Below are positions 26,365 to 35,027 of a stretch of DNA of 64,000 bases, in pieces; position 1 is the stretch's first letter; each line of letters begins with the position of its first letter. The position numbers were made by a program, and so were the translations under genes. The notes under the pieces were generated by a model. That model did no database searches and had not been told where the DNA came from. It saw only the letters and a program-made list of their open reading frames with translations. The DNA is from Spirosoma arboris (GTDB taxonomy: Bacteria > Bacteroidota > Bacteroidia > Cytophagales > Spirosomataceae), in the NCBI RefSeq assembly GCF_009754945.1, contig NZ_WPIN01000005.1, positions 1 through 64,000 on the forward strand. The letters run 5' to 3'.

Positions 26365-26420
26365 ATGATTTCTAACTGAAAGCAAATCCTGTTTATCCTG
26401 TAAATCCTGTCAAAAAAAGA
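26365..26420. repeat. Dispersed ATCCTGT repeat, degenerate hairpin
   Basis: Tandem near-repeats AATCCTGT occur about every 10 bases at 26386-26412, followed by A's, and the preceding GACATGATTGACATGATT is an imperfect complement. The reverse complement matches the 27-bp arm of the inverted repeat at 46625-46701 (TGACAGGATTTAC...), so the two belong to one repeat family. Confidence 0.65.
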
Positions 26421-26428
26421 CAAACGAA

Positions 26429-27217
26429 ATGCGCCTGAAAAATAAAAAAGCCCTCGTCACTGGGGCGTCACAGGGAATCGGCAAAGCCATTGCCTTACAG
26501 CTAGCCGAAGAAGGCTGCGACGTAGTCGTGCATTACCACGAAAACCGGGAAGATGCCGAAACCGTTGCGGACACTATTCGACGGAAAGGTGGTACGGCGC
26601 ATCTGTTACAAGCCGATTTGCAGGAAACAGTGCAGGCTATCCGGCTTGGTGAGCAAGCCTGGGAACTAGCGGGAGGGCTGGATATTCTGGTCAATAATGC
26701 GGGCGTTTCGTACAAAAAACACTTCCTGGATGTAACTGAAGCCGATTTTGAGCAATTCAACAGCGTCAACTTCCAAAGCACAACGTTCCTGACACAATCG
26801 GTTGCCAGAAACATGGTGAAGCACAACGTAGCGGGGAGCATCTGGACTATTACATCGGTCAATGGTATTCGACCGGGGCTGGGCCTGACACTCTACGGAG
26901 CCACCAAAGGGGCGCTTGAAACACTCATGAAAGGGGTGGCGATGGAGTTGGGACCGCACAACATCCGGGTTAATACCCTGGCCATTGGCGCTGTGCAGAC
27001 CGACATCAATCGGGGAGTCTGGGAAAACCCAGCTTTGCTTCAGGAAGTGAATGACGGTATACCCGCCGGGCGATTGGGGCAACCTGAAGAAATCGCTGGT
27101 GTATTGGTGGATTTAATTGCATCAGGCAGCTATATGACCGGTTCGACCATCACCATCGACGGAGGCTTATTGCTGATGCGGGGCTATGGAAAACTGGGAC
27201 CTTACAGAGACGCTTAA
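26429..27217 (+). CDS. Short-chain dehydrogenase/reductase
   Basis: The 262-aa enzyme has the NAD(P)-binding TGASQGIG (11-18), NNAG (89-92), and catalytic Tyr156/Lys160 in YGATK; Ser in ITSVNG completes the triad. This is the classical SDR layout used for sugar, sugar-acid and keto-acid dehydrogenases. Within the operon it is a good candidate for the sugar dehydrogenase that makes a lactone, or for oxidising a keto-deoxy acid. Its 3' end overlaps an alternative, less likely start of the GH2 gene. Confidence 0.85.
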   Translation: MRLKNKKALVTGASQGIGKAIALQLAEEGCDVVVHYHENREDAETVADTIRRKGGTAHLLQADLQETVQAIRLGEQAWELAGGLDILVNNAGVSYKKHFLDVTEADFEQFNSVNFQSTTFLTQSVARNMVKHNVAGSIWTITSVNGIRPGLGLTLYGATKGALETLMKGVAMELGPHNIRVNTLAIGAVQTDINRGVWENPALLQEVNDGIPAGRLGQPEEIAGVLVDLIASGSYMTGSTITIDGGLLLMRGYGKLGPYRDA

Positions 27218-27230
27218 TCTCAATCATACG

Positions 27231-30089
27231 ATGAAGAACCTTACTCTTTTCATTCTCAGTCTACTGCTGTCGAATCTCGTTTCGGCTCAGTCCGATACGA
27301 CTGCCCCAAAGCTCTGGCAGCCCTATCGCATTACCCCTCGAACGGGAGCGCAGCATATATCCTTGTCGGGCGATGGTTGGGAGCTGTCGCATACCGATGC
27401 GCCCATAACCGACCTGAAGGCTCCTCGTAAAGATGCGTTTCAGACCAGCATTCCGAATTCGGTACACTGGTCGTATTTCAAGGCTGGAAAACTGCCACAT
27501 CCGTATTACCACAAAAACTCCGACCAGTATAAGTTTATGGACGAGAAAGCGTGGTACTACCGCAAAACGTTTTCGACACCCGCCAGTGCGAAATCGGGCA
27601 GTTACGTTTTCCTGTGCTTCGATGGGATCGATTACTTCTCGAAAGTCTGGCTGAACGGTACATTGGTGGGCGTGCACGAAGGTATGTTCGGTGGCCCAAC
27701 TGTTGAAATTGGTAAGCTGCTGAAAGCGAGTGGACAAAACGAATTGCTGGTGGAAGTGCGGGCGGGCAATTGGGGTAATAAAGCCACTGATTACGAAAGT
27801 CTGCCCCGAAATAGTAATGGAGAGTACATGATTGAGATGCGCAAAGGCTACAACCCACGCGCCAGTGGCCGGATTATCAAACCCTGGGTGATTTCGGGGA
27901 GTTCAGGTTGCGAAATGTTTTTCAGCGTGGGCATGTGGCAGGATGTTCGGCTCGAAATTGTGCAACCCTATCACCTCGAACGGCCTTACCTGACCACGAG
28001 GTCTATCCAGAACGGAAAAGCAACGCTCCATTTCGCAAGTGAAGTACTGGTCGATACCACTTCGCTCGGTTATCAGCTCCACCCCTGGAAAAATGCCCAG
28101 ATGCACCATTACGATGGACGAGTACCGGGTACTACACTTTCCAATGCCAACTTATCCGTAATAGTCGAGCTGGTCGATAAAGCCGGGAAAGTTGCCTTTA
28201 CGCAGGAAAAACCATTTAAAGCCTTTAAAGGGCGTACCTGGTTTGACGATGAGTTAACCGTAACGAATCCCAAGCTATGGCATCCGAATGGACTGGGCGA
28301 AGCCAATCTCTACACGGTTCGGGTGGTGCTCAAAAAAGATCATCAGGTTGTCGACCAGATTCAGTTTCCGTTTGGCATACGTACCATCGAGCGGATTGCG
28401 TCGGCTGGGCCGCGTACTGCCGATCGCTGGGAAAACTGGCAATTTGTCGTGAATGGGAGGAATTTTTTTGTGAAAGGCATGAACTTCACCCCACAGGACG
28501 TATTGCTCGAAACCTCGAAAGAACACTATCGATGGACACTGGAAGCGGCTAAAAAAATGGGCGTTCAATTGATCCGCATCTGGGGCGGTGGCCTACTCGA
28601 AACCGAGCACTTCTACGAAATCTGTAACGAGTTGGGCATCATGGTTTGGCAGGATTTCCCAATTGGTAATCAGGATACCCCTCTGTATCCGCAGGATATT
28701 TGGGAAGCGCAGGTTGTGCAGACCATCGTTCGGTTGCGGAATCATCCATCGCTGGCGGTTTGGTGCGGAGGCAACGAATTTAATCCGTATTCCTACGGTA
28801 ATGCGGCCACGATGGGCATCTTGGAGCGCAATCTGGATATCTTCGATAAGTCGCGATTATACGTCCGCACCACGCCCGACGACGGCAGTCTTCATACTTA
28901 CCCCGACATGGACCCGACCTGGTATGGTGTAGGCTACCGCTACGAACCCTGGATATCGGAAACAGGGATGCACTCGATGCCTGAGGCCAACATGTTCTAC
29001 GAAACTGTTGATAACAAAGAGTTTACTGGGCTGGGGCGCATGTGGGACAAGGAATTTTACAAAGACCACCCAGAGTTCATTCACCACTTTACCGAATACG
29101 GCCCCAGCCGCGTACCGCGCATGCTGAGTCGGGCATCACATATTGCCGACATGAACGATCCGACTATCGAAGCCGTGACGGAAGCGTCGCAGATTGGAGC
29201 GGGTGAGTTTTATCAGGTGTTCTCCGAAAAAATGCAGGGCAATTATCCGGTTACGACGGGGTTGCTGCCGTGGGTATTCAAACGCCACTGGCCCGTCATT
29301 GCCATTCAGATGATGGACTGGTTTGGCAACGCTGGTGCGCCCTATTATTTCCTCAAACGTACCTACGAGCCTACGCATGTAGCCATTGACATTCCGCGTC
29401 TGCTCTGGAAAGCCGGTGATCGGATTAAGTTGCCCGTCAACGTACTGCATTCGTTACCACAGGCAATACCCGGCGCAACAATTTCCGTACAGGTTCTTGA
29501 CGATACATTCAAACAACTCTGGAAGAAAGAGCAAAACGTAACTATAGCGGGTGGTACCTCGGTGAGTTCTGCAAATCTGGGCGAGTACGTTATTCCGGCA
29601 GACTACCGCGACCGCTACATACTCATTGTTGCTGAACTTCGGAACGCTTCGGGCAAGCTTCTATCGCGGTCATTCTACTATCCACGCAGTTTGTCGATGC
29701 TCGAAAACGGGGAATTTTATCAGAAATATATCAGCAACCCAATTCCCTGGCCGACGCTGGAAAAAGGTCCATTTCTGAAACCGACTGTCGCTAAAACCAC
29801 TACGTCGCTGACTGCTTCGGTGGTGAGTCAGAAACCTACCGGATCAGACCAAAGTCAGCTTCGGGTGAAGGTTACCAATACGGGCAAAGTCCCCGCATTC
29901 ATGGCCAAACTGGACATTATCGGCACCAAACGGGCCATAGTGGCATCCGACAATTTTACCTGGATTGCCCCCGGCGAAACGCAGGAGATCGACCTCAATG
30001 TGATCTGGCGCGAACCGACGACCCGTTCGAAAGCCAGCCTGACAGTCAGTGCCTGGAATGCCGTTCCTACAACCGCTAAACTCCCTTAA
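27231..30089 (+). CDS. Secreted GH2-family beta-mannosidase / exo-beta-glucosaminidase-like enzyme
   Basis: The start at 27231 gives a clean signal peptide (MKNLTLFILSLLLSNLVSAQ); an earlier ATG at 27186 lies inside the SDR gene. The 952-aa protein has a sugar-binding jelly roll (about 70-220), an Ig-like domain, a TIM barrel with IRIWGGGLLETEHFYEICNE and WCGGNEFNPY (Glu as acid/base) and ISETGMHSMPE (Glu as nucleophile), then C-terminal beta domains. It belongs to the GH2 group with beta-mannosidases and exo-beta-D-glucosaminidases and should release terminal sugars in the periplasm. Confidence 0.85.
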   Translation: MKNLTLFILSLLLSNLVSAQSDTTAPKLWQPYRITPRTGAQHISLSGDGWELSHTDAPITDLKAPRKDAFQTSIPNSVHWSYFKAGKLPHPYYHKNSDQYKFMDEKAWYYRKTFSTPASAKSGSYVFLCFDGIDYFSKVWLNGTLVGVHEGMFGGPTVEIGKLLKASGQNELLVEVRAGNWGNKATDYESLPRNSNGEYMIEMRKGYNPRASGRIIKPWVISGSSGCEMFFSVGMWQDVRLEIVQPYHLERPYLTTRSIQNGKATLHFASEVLVDTTSLGYQLHPWKNAQMHHYDGRVPGTTLSNANLSVIVELVDKAGKVAFTQEKPFKAFKGRTWFDDELTVTNPKLWHPNGLGEANLYTVRVVLKKDHQVVDQIQFPFGIRTIERIASAGPRTADRWENWQFVVNGRNFFVKGMNFTPQDVLLETSKEHYRWTLEAAKKMGVQLIRIWGGGLLETEHFYEICNELGIMVWQDFPIGNQDTPLYPQDIWEAQVVQTIVRLRNHPSLAVWCGGNEFNPYSYGNAATMGILERNLDIFDKSRLYVRTTPDDGSLHTYPDMDPTWYGVGYRYEPWISETGMHSMPEANMFYETVDNKEFTGLGRMWDKEFYKDHPEFIHHFTEYGPSRVPRMLSRASHIADMNDPTIEAVTEASQIGAGEFYQVFSEKMQGNYPVTTGLLPWVFKRHWPVIAIQMMDWFGNAGAPYYFLKRTYEPTHVAIDIPRLLWKAGDRIKLPVNVLHSLPQAIPGATISVQVLDDTFKQLWKKEQNVTIAGGTSVSSANLGEYVIPADYRDRYILIVAELRNASGKLLSRSFYYPRSLSMLENGEFYQKYISNPIPWPTLEKGPFLKPTVAKTTTSLTASVVSQKPTGSDQSQLRVKVTNTGKVPAFMAKLDIIGTKRAIVASDNFTWIAPGETQEIDLNVIWREPTTRSKASLTVSAWNAVPTTAKLP

Positions 30090-30091
30090 TC

Positions 30092-31348
30092 ATGGTTGAC
30101 TCACCGCCTTCGCTCACGAAAAAAACGACTGGCTTCCGCTGGGAGTTGCTGGCATTACTCTGGCTGGCTTTCTTCCTGAATCAGGCCGACCGGCAGATTT
30201 TTAGTGTTGTACTACCACTCATTCGGAAAGACCTTGGCCTGACCGATGCCCAACTTGGCCTGATTGCATCGGCGCTAGTCTGGACCTATGGGTTATTGGT
30301 TCCCATTGCCGGGTTCATCGGCGACCGATTTTCGCGCCGGAATATTCTCGGTTTTTGTCTGCTGTTCTGGTCGTGTGCTACGTTGCTGACGGGTTTTTGT
30401 TCGAGCGTAGTCCAGTTCATTGCGCTACGTGGCATGGCAACGGGTGGTGGCGAAGCATTTTACGCGCCCTCGGCGAATGCCCTGTTAGGCGAAACCTACA
30501 AGGAAAAGCGCTCATTTGCGCTGTCCATTCACCAAACGGCGGTGTATTTCGGCATTATTCTAAGTGGCATTATTGCTGGCTACATCGGCGAACACTACGG
30601 CTGGCAAAAAGCGTTTTATCTATTTGGTAGTCTGGGGGTTGTGCTGGCGTTCGTATTCTTTACCCGAATCCCCAAAGATGTTGTTGTATCGACGGCCGAA
30701 AGCCAGCAACAGATGTGGGCCGAAATTGGTAAAACAGCTCGTACCGTCGCCCGAAAACCTACCGTGATCATGCTCACCTTGGGCTTTGGTTGTATGGTGT
30801 TCGTGAACGTTGGGTACTTAACCTGGATGCCGTCGTTTCTGGTCGATAAATTCAATATGAGTTTGACCGATGCCGGATTTTCGTCCCTGTTTTATCACCA
30901 CCTCGGCGCGTTTTTGGGTGTACTATCAGGAGCCAGAATTTCGGATTATTACGCTAAGTCAAATCCCCGAAGTCGCCTGGTTGTGCAGGCATTGGGGTTG
31001 CTGCTGGGAGCGCCGTTCATCTACGGCATCAGCATGAGCAATACGCAACTGCTTACCTACATAGCCTTGTTTCTGTTTGGCATTTTCCGGGGATGGTACG
31101 ATTCCAACATCGTAGCCTCGCTTTACGAAGTGGTATCGCCTAAAATCCGCTCCTCGGCTTATGGCTTGATGCTGGCCTGCGCCTTTCTAATCGGCTCGTT
31201 TGCACCCTACTTACTGGGCGTTTTAAAACCAACACTAGGGCTGACAGCTGGGCTGGCTAGCTTATCGGGCGTGTACGTGCTGGGAAGTCTATTTCTCTGG
31301 GCGGGCGCCTTCCTGTTTTTCGACCGGGATAAAGAAGTTAGCCAGTAA
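30092..31348 (+). CDS. MFS transporter, anion:cation symporter type
   Basis: The 418-aa protein has 12 predicted helices and the MFS loop GDRFSRRNIL after helix 2, with the N-terminal NQADRQIFSVVLPLI motif typical of hexuronate, glucarate and sialate carriers. It starts three bases after the GH2 stop, so it belongs to the same transcript. It likely moves a monosaccharide or sugar acid from periplasm to cytoplasm for the enolase/SMP-30/RraA enzymes. Confidence 0.85.
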   Translation: MVDSPPSLTKKTTGFRWELLALLWLAFFLNQADRQIFSVVLPLIRKDLGLTDAQLGLIASALVWTYGLLVPIAGFIGDRFSRRNILGFCLLFWSCATLLTGFCSSVVQFIALRGMATGGGEAFYAPSANALLGETYKEKRSFALSIHQTAVYFGIILSGIIAGYIGEHYGWQKAFYLFGSLGVVLAFVFFTRIPKDVVVSTAESQQQMWAEIGKTARTVARKPTVIMLTLGFGCMVFVNVGYLTWMPSFLVDKFNMSLTDAGFSSLFYHHLGAFLGVLSGARISDYYAKSNPRSRLVVQALGLLLGAPFIYGISMSNTQLLTYIALFLFGIFRGWYDSNIVASLYEVVSPKIRSSAYGLMLACAFLIGSFAPYLLGVLKPTLGLTAGLASLSGVYVLGSLFLWAGAFLFFDRDKEVSQ

Positions 31349-31350
31349 TT

Positions 31351-32211
31351 ATGATGAACACGTTATCAAAACCAGCTATTTCAACGGAAGACACACCCAC
31401 TACGTTGATAACCGGGCTGAGCTTTCCCGAAGGCCCTGCTTTTGCGGCTGACGGAAGTTTATGGGCAGTTGAGCTAAAAGGCGAAAGTTTGGTTCAGTAC
31501 AAAAACGGAAACCTAAAACGCTTTCCTGTTGGTGGAGGGCCGAATGGCATTGCCATCGACAAACAGGGAAAAATCTGGTTTTGCGATTCGGCACAACGTA
31601 GCATCCGGCGCTTCGATCCAGTATCCGAAAAAGCGGAAACCATTCTGGATAAAATCGACGGCGAACCGCTTAACAAGCCCAACGATCTGGCATTCGATTC
31701 AGCAGGCAATCTGGTCTTTACCTGCCCCGGCGAATCTCGTCAGGAACCGACGGGTTACGCGGTTGTCCGAATGCGCAATGGCTCTGTCAAAAAAATTACG
31801 ACCGAGAAATACTTTCCGAATGGTCTGGCATTCAGTGCCAATGGTAAAACGCTGGTGCTGGCCGAAACCTACAAACATCGACTCTGGAAAGGCAACTGGA
31901 ATGCGGCAACAGGCGAGTGGACTGACGCGACAGTATGGGCTATGGTTGAAGGACCACAAGGACCGGGCGGCCCCGATGGCATGGCGTTTGGCGAAGATGG
32001 AAATCTCTATGTAGCCGTCTATGGAACGGGTTATATCCACATCGTTTCGCCCGAAGGAAAAGTTATTCAAAAAATTAACACTGCTGGCCAGAACCCAACG
32101 AATTGCGCCTTCGATCCAACGGGCAAACTTGGTCTGGTCGTTACCGAAGCAGAGAAAGGGCAGTTACAAACTGTAGCGATAAACACAAAAGGAATTACAT
32201 TATTCAATTGA
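31351..32211 (+). CDS. SMP-30/gluconolactonase-family lactonase
   Basis: The 286-aa beta-propeller protein shows the SMP-30 pattern: LSFPEGPAF with a metal-binding Glu, GGGPNGIAIDKQG, NKPNDLAFDSAGNLVF, and GGPDGMAFGEDGNLYVA with Asn and Asp ligands. There is no signal peptide, so it acts in the cytoplasm, probably hydrolysing a sugar lactone to the aldonate. It starts two bases after the transporter stop. ATG at 31354 is an equally possible start. Confidence 0.85.
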   Translation: MMNTLSKPAISTEDTPTTLITGLSFPEGPAFAADGSLWAVELKGESLVQYKNGNLKRFPVGGGPNGIAIDKQGKIWFCDSAQRSIRRFDPVSEKAETILDKIDGEPLNKPNDLAFDSAGNLVFTCPGESRQEPTGYAVVRMRNGSVKKITTEKYFPNGLAFSANGKTLVLAETYKHRLWKGNWNAATGEWTDATVWAMVEGPQGPGGPDGMAFGEDGNLYVAVYGTGYIHIVSPEGKVIQKINTAGQNPTNCAFDPTGKLGLVVTEAEKGQLQTVAINTKGITLFN

Positions 32212-32236
32212 TTATAAACTATATAAACGAAAAATC

Positions 32237-32980
32237 ATGAGTGTCGATCAGTATAAGAAAGAAGTCGGATTGATGAATCTGGAGAAGTTGATCGAAAAGC
32301 GTGAAGGCGTTTCCGATACCACGTTCCCTATCCCAGAAAAAGAGTTATTGCAACGGTTTGAGCAGCTCTATACGGGGGCTGTCAATGACGTCATGCGCGA
32401 ATTTTGTCTGCTGAATCAGGCGTTACCCGGCCATATTCTACCACTCCGTGAGTATCGTACCGTGGCAGGTTTTGCCTTTACAGTCAAAAGCGCGCCCAAC
32501 GCCATGATCCGGGGTGAGATGGAATTCCGAACACAAATGCTCGAAGAAATGCACGAAGACGCCTTTATCGTTTGGGATACGACCAGCGATAGTAAAGCTA
32601 CGCTTTGGGGGGGCGTTATGACGGCAACGGCCAAAGGCAAGAAGGTGAAAGCGGCTTGCATCGATGGGGGTATTCGCGATACGCACCAGATTCTGGAAGC
32701 CGAACTACCGGTATTCTACAAGTATCGAATTTCGAATGGTAGCTTAGGTCGATGTCTCATTACGCACTATCAGGTCACGATTCAGATTGGCGACGTAACC
32801 ATCAAACCGGGCGACGTAGTACTGGGCGATATTGACGGTGTCCTGGTTGTGCCGCGCGAAATTGCGTATAACGTTCTGATGCGGGCCGAGGAAATTATTG
32901 CCAACGAGAAGATGATTTTCGGATGGGTGCACGAAGGGAAAACTATTCAGGAAATTACCGAAAAAGGCGGTTATTTTTGA
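32237..32980 (+). CDS. RraA-like / HMG-type aldolase family protein
   Basis: The 247-aa protein has the RraA/HMG-CHA aldolase core: GGVMTATAKGKKVKAACIDG, GGIRDTHQI and GDVVLGDIDGVLVVP, carrying the conserved Gly-x-Arg-Asp metal/substrate motif. The N-terminal 45 residues are longer than in E. coli RraA. True RNase E inhibitors are not expected in Bacteroidota; in this operon a divalent-metal pyruvate aldolase acting on a 2-keto-3-deoxy acid is more likely. This role is inferred from the neighbours. Confidence 0.8.
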   Translation: MSVDQYKKEVGLMNLEKLIEKREGVSDTTFPIPEKELLQRFEQLYTGAVNDVMREFCLLNQALPGHILPLREYRTVAGFAFTVKSAPNAMIRGEMEFRTQMLEEMHEDAFIVWDTTSDSKATLWGGVMTATAKGKKVKAACIDGGIRDTHQILEAELPVFYKYRISNGSLGRCLITHYQVTIQIGDVTIKPGDVVLGDIDGVLVVPREIAYNVLMRAEEIIANEKMIFGWVHEGKTIQEITEKGGYF

Positions 32981-33032
32981 GTAGAACGGACCCGAAATAG
33001 CCTCCTATTCGTGACCAATAGCGTGTTTGCCC

Positions 33033-33154
33033 AAATAGATTTTATAGATTCTTTTTTTGATAACGAAACTGTTTAAACTTTTCCTTAGTGAGTAAAAGTT
33101 TAAACAGTTTCAACCAATGGAATAGAATCGAAAGAATCTTATAGCATCTATTTT
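33033..33154. repeat. Double inverted repeat before the FAD oxidoreductase
   Basis: Inner arms 33065-33082 and 33094-33111 are perfectly complementary (18 bp, GAAACTGTTTAAACTTTT), with an 11-nt loop. Outer arms, about 33033-33054 and 33131-33154, are complementary with a few mismatches (AAATAGA...GATTCTTT). A single interrupted 120-nt hairpin results. It may terminate or attenuate the sugar-acid transcript. Confidence 0.75.
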
Positions 33155-33204
33155 GAAAGAGCACTGGTTTCGAACAGCGCCTTTTCAACTCTGTAGCCGT
33201 AGAA

Positions 33205-34965
33205 ATGCCGACAACCCGACGAACTTTCCTAAGACTATCTGGCTTGAGTAGCCTTGCCCTTACTGCCGGAATTCCCGAAATCCACACTGGTATAATCAGC
33301 CCACTAGCCGAAAACGACTATGACCTCATCATTGTCGGGGGTACTCCCGGTGGTATTATGGCAGCTGTATCTGCTTCCCGATTGGGCAAAAAATCGCTGA
33401 TTCTGGAGCGGACAGCCCACATTGGCGGCTTACCTGCCAATGGCCTCGGGGCTACTGACATTGCCACGCGGGGTGCTACGGGCGGCTTGTTTCTCGAGTT
33501 TGTGCAGCGAATTAAAGCTCATTATGTCGAGAAATACGGGGCCGATTCGCAACAGGCGAAGGATTGCTCGGATGGCTACCATTTCGAACCTTCGGTGGCA
33601 GCCAAAATCTTCGACGGTTTCCTGAAGGAAAGTCCCCATGCGACCGTGTTGACCATGCGCCAATTCGACTTTGAACCCGAAAATCTGACGATCCAGAACA
33701 ATCGGATTCAGAGCATTCGGGTAACGGATCGAAACACGAAAAAGACGGAGACCTATAAGGGACGGTTTTTTATCGATGCGACTTATGAAGGCGATTTGAT
33801 TGCGGCAGCAGGTGTGCCGTTTTTTCTCGGACGGGAAGGCAAATCGGACTACAATGAAGTAGGTGCCGGGCGAGTCTACAAATATTGGGCTGGACCCGAA
33901 GGACCAGGTTCGACCTTTCAGGGCGATAATGCCGTTCAATCGTACAACTATCGGCTGTGCGTAACCAGCGATCCGACGATTCGGGTCAAGATTCAGAAAC
34001 CGGCCCGGTACAACCGGGAAGAGTATGTATCGATGATCGGCGATGTGACAACGGGGCACTATACTGGTGTGGCGATGATGGAGCTTACGGATGCCCAAAA
34101 AGCCGAGAACCTGCGCCGGTCCAAAGCCGGTTTGCCGCCCGAAGTACCCGGTATGCCCAAAGGAATTGCCTGGCTAACGAACATGGTCAAGCTGCCAAAT
34201 GGTAAAAACGACGGCAACAACCAGCATCATTCGTTCATTTCGACGGATTTGCCGGAAGAAAACTGGCCTTATCCAACGTCCGGTTGGGAATGGCGTGACC
34301 GCTTCGCCCAACGGCTTCGGGAGTACACTGAAGGGCTGTTCTACTTTGCGCAAAACGATCCAGAATTGCCGGACTGGTTCCGAAAAGAGTGTTCTGAGTG
34401 GGGTTGGGCTAAAGATGAATATACAGACAACGGCCATTTTCCGCGGCAGCTTTACGTTCGGGAAGGCCGTCGGATGAAGGGGAAATACGTCTTCAAAGCC
34501 CAGGACGCCCAACCTGTTAAGCCGGGTGGGCGACCACCAATTCACGCCGATAGCATCACGGCCAGTCACTACGCGCTCGATTCGCACGCGGTTCGGAAAC
34601 GGGAAGCAGGCCGAATTCATTTAGATGGGTTTATTAGTTACCCGTCTGCCGTGTATACCGTTCCGTTTCGGGTGATGGTGCCCGATTCGCCACTGGAAAA
34701 TTTGCTGGCTCCGGTTCCAGCATCAGCTACGCACATTGGCTTTTCCACGCTCCGAATGGAACCTTGCTGGATGGCGCTCGGCCAGGCTGCTGGAACGGCA
34801 GCGGCCATCTGTGTACAGAAATCGCAATCGGTGCATGCGTTACCCGTTACGGAATTGCAAAAAGCCCTACTTCAACAGAAAGCGATTCTGGTCTACAGCA
34901 AAGGCATTGCCACTACCGACCCTAATTTCGAGACCAGCCAACTGGCGATGTTAAACGAAAAATGA
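33205..34965 (+). CDS. Tat-exported FAD-dependent oxidoreductase
   Basis: The 586-aa protein starts with a Tat signal (TTRRTFLRLSG) and has the dinucleotide-binding motif YDLIIVGGTPGGIMAAVSAS (residues about 38-58) followed by the PF12831-type region IGGLPANGLGATDIATRG. FIDATYEGDL and NLLAPVPASATHIGFSTLRM are hallmarks of secreted Bacteroidota FAD oxidoreductases. It folds with its cofactor before export and acts in the periplasm or outside, probably oxidising or epimerising a glycan sugar. It is a paralogue of the next gene. Confidence 0.85.
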   Translation: MPTTRRTFLRLSGLSSLALTAGIPEIHTGIISPLAENDYDLIIVGGTPGGIMAAVSASRLGKKSLILERTAHIGGLPANGLGATDIATRGATGGLFLEFVQRIKAHYVEKYGADSQQAKDCSDGYHFEPSVAAKIFDGFLKESPHATVLTMRQFDFEPENLTIQNNRIQSIRVTDRNTKKTETYKGRFFIDATYEGDLIAAAGVPFFLGREGKSDYNEVGAGRVYKYWAGPEGPGSTFQGDNAVQSYNYRLCVTSDPTIRVKIQKPARYNREEYVSMIGDVTTGHYTGVAMMELTDAQKAENLRRSKAGLPPEVPGMPKGIAWLTNMVKLPNGKNDGNNQHHSFISTDLPEENWPYPTSGWEWRDRFAQRLREYTEGLFYFAQNDPELPDWFRKECSEWGWAKDEYTDNGHFPRQLYVREGRRMKGKYVFKAQDAQPVKPGGRPPIHADSITASHYALDSHAVRKREAGRIHLDGFISYPSAVYTVPFRVMVPDSPLENLLAPVPASATHIGFSTLRMEPCWMALGQAAGTAAAICVQKSQSVHALPVTELQKALLQQKAILVYSKGIATTDPNFETSQLAMLNEK

Positions 34966-35027
34966 GATTTTAAGAACGAGTTGCTTTGGTATAAAGCAGC
35001 CTATTATCTTGCCTTATTTCAAAGTTT

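Noticed and set aside
27186-27230. Earlier ATG for the GH2 gene inside the SDR gene
   Set aside because: It would place 15 residues before an otherwise perfect signal peptide; 27231 is the better start.
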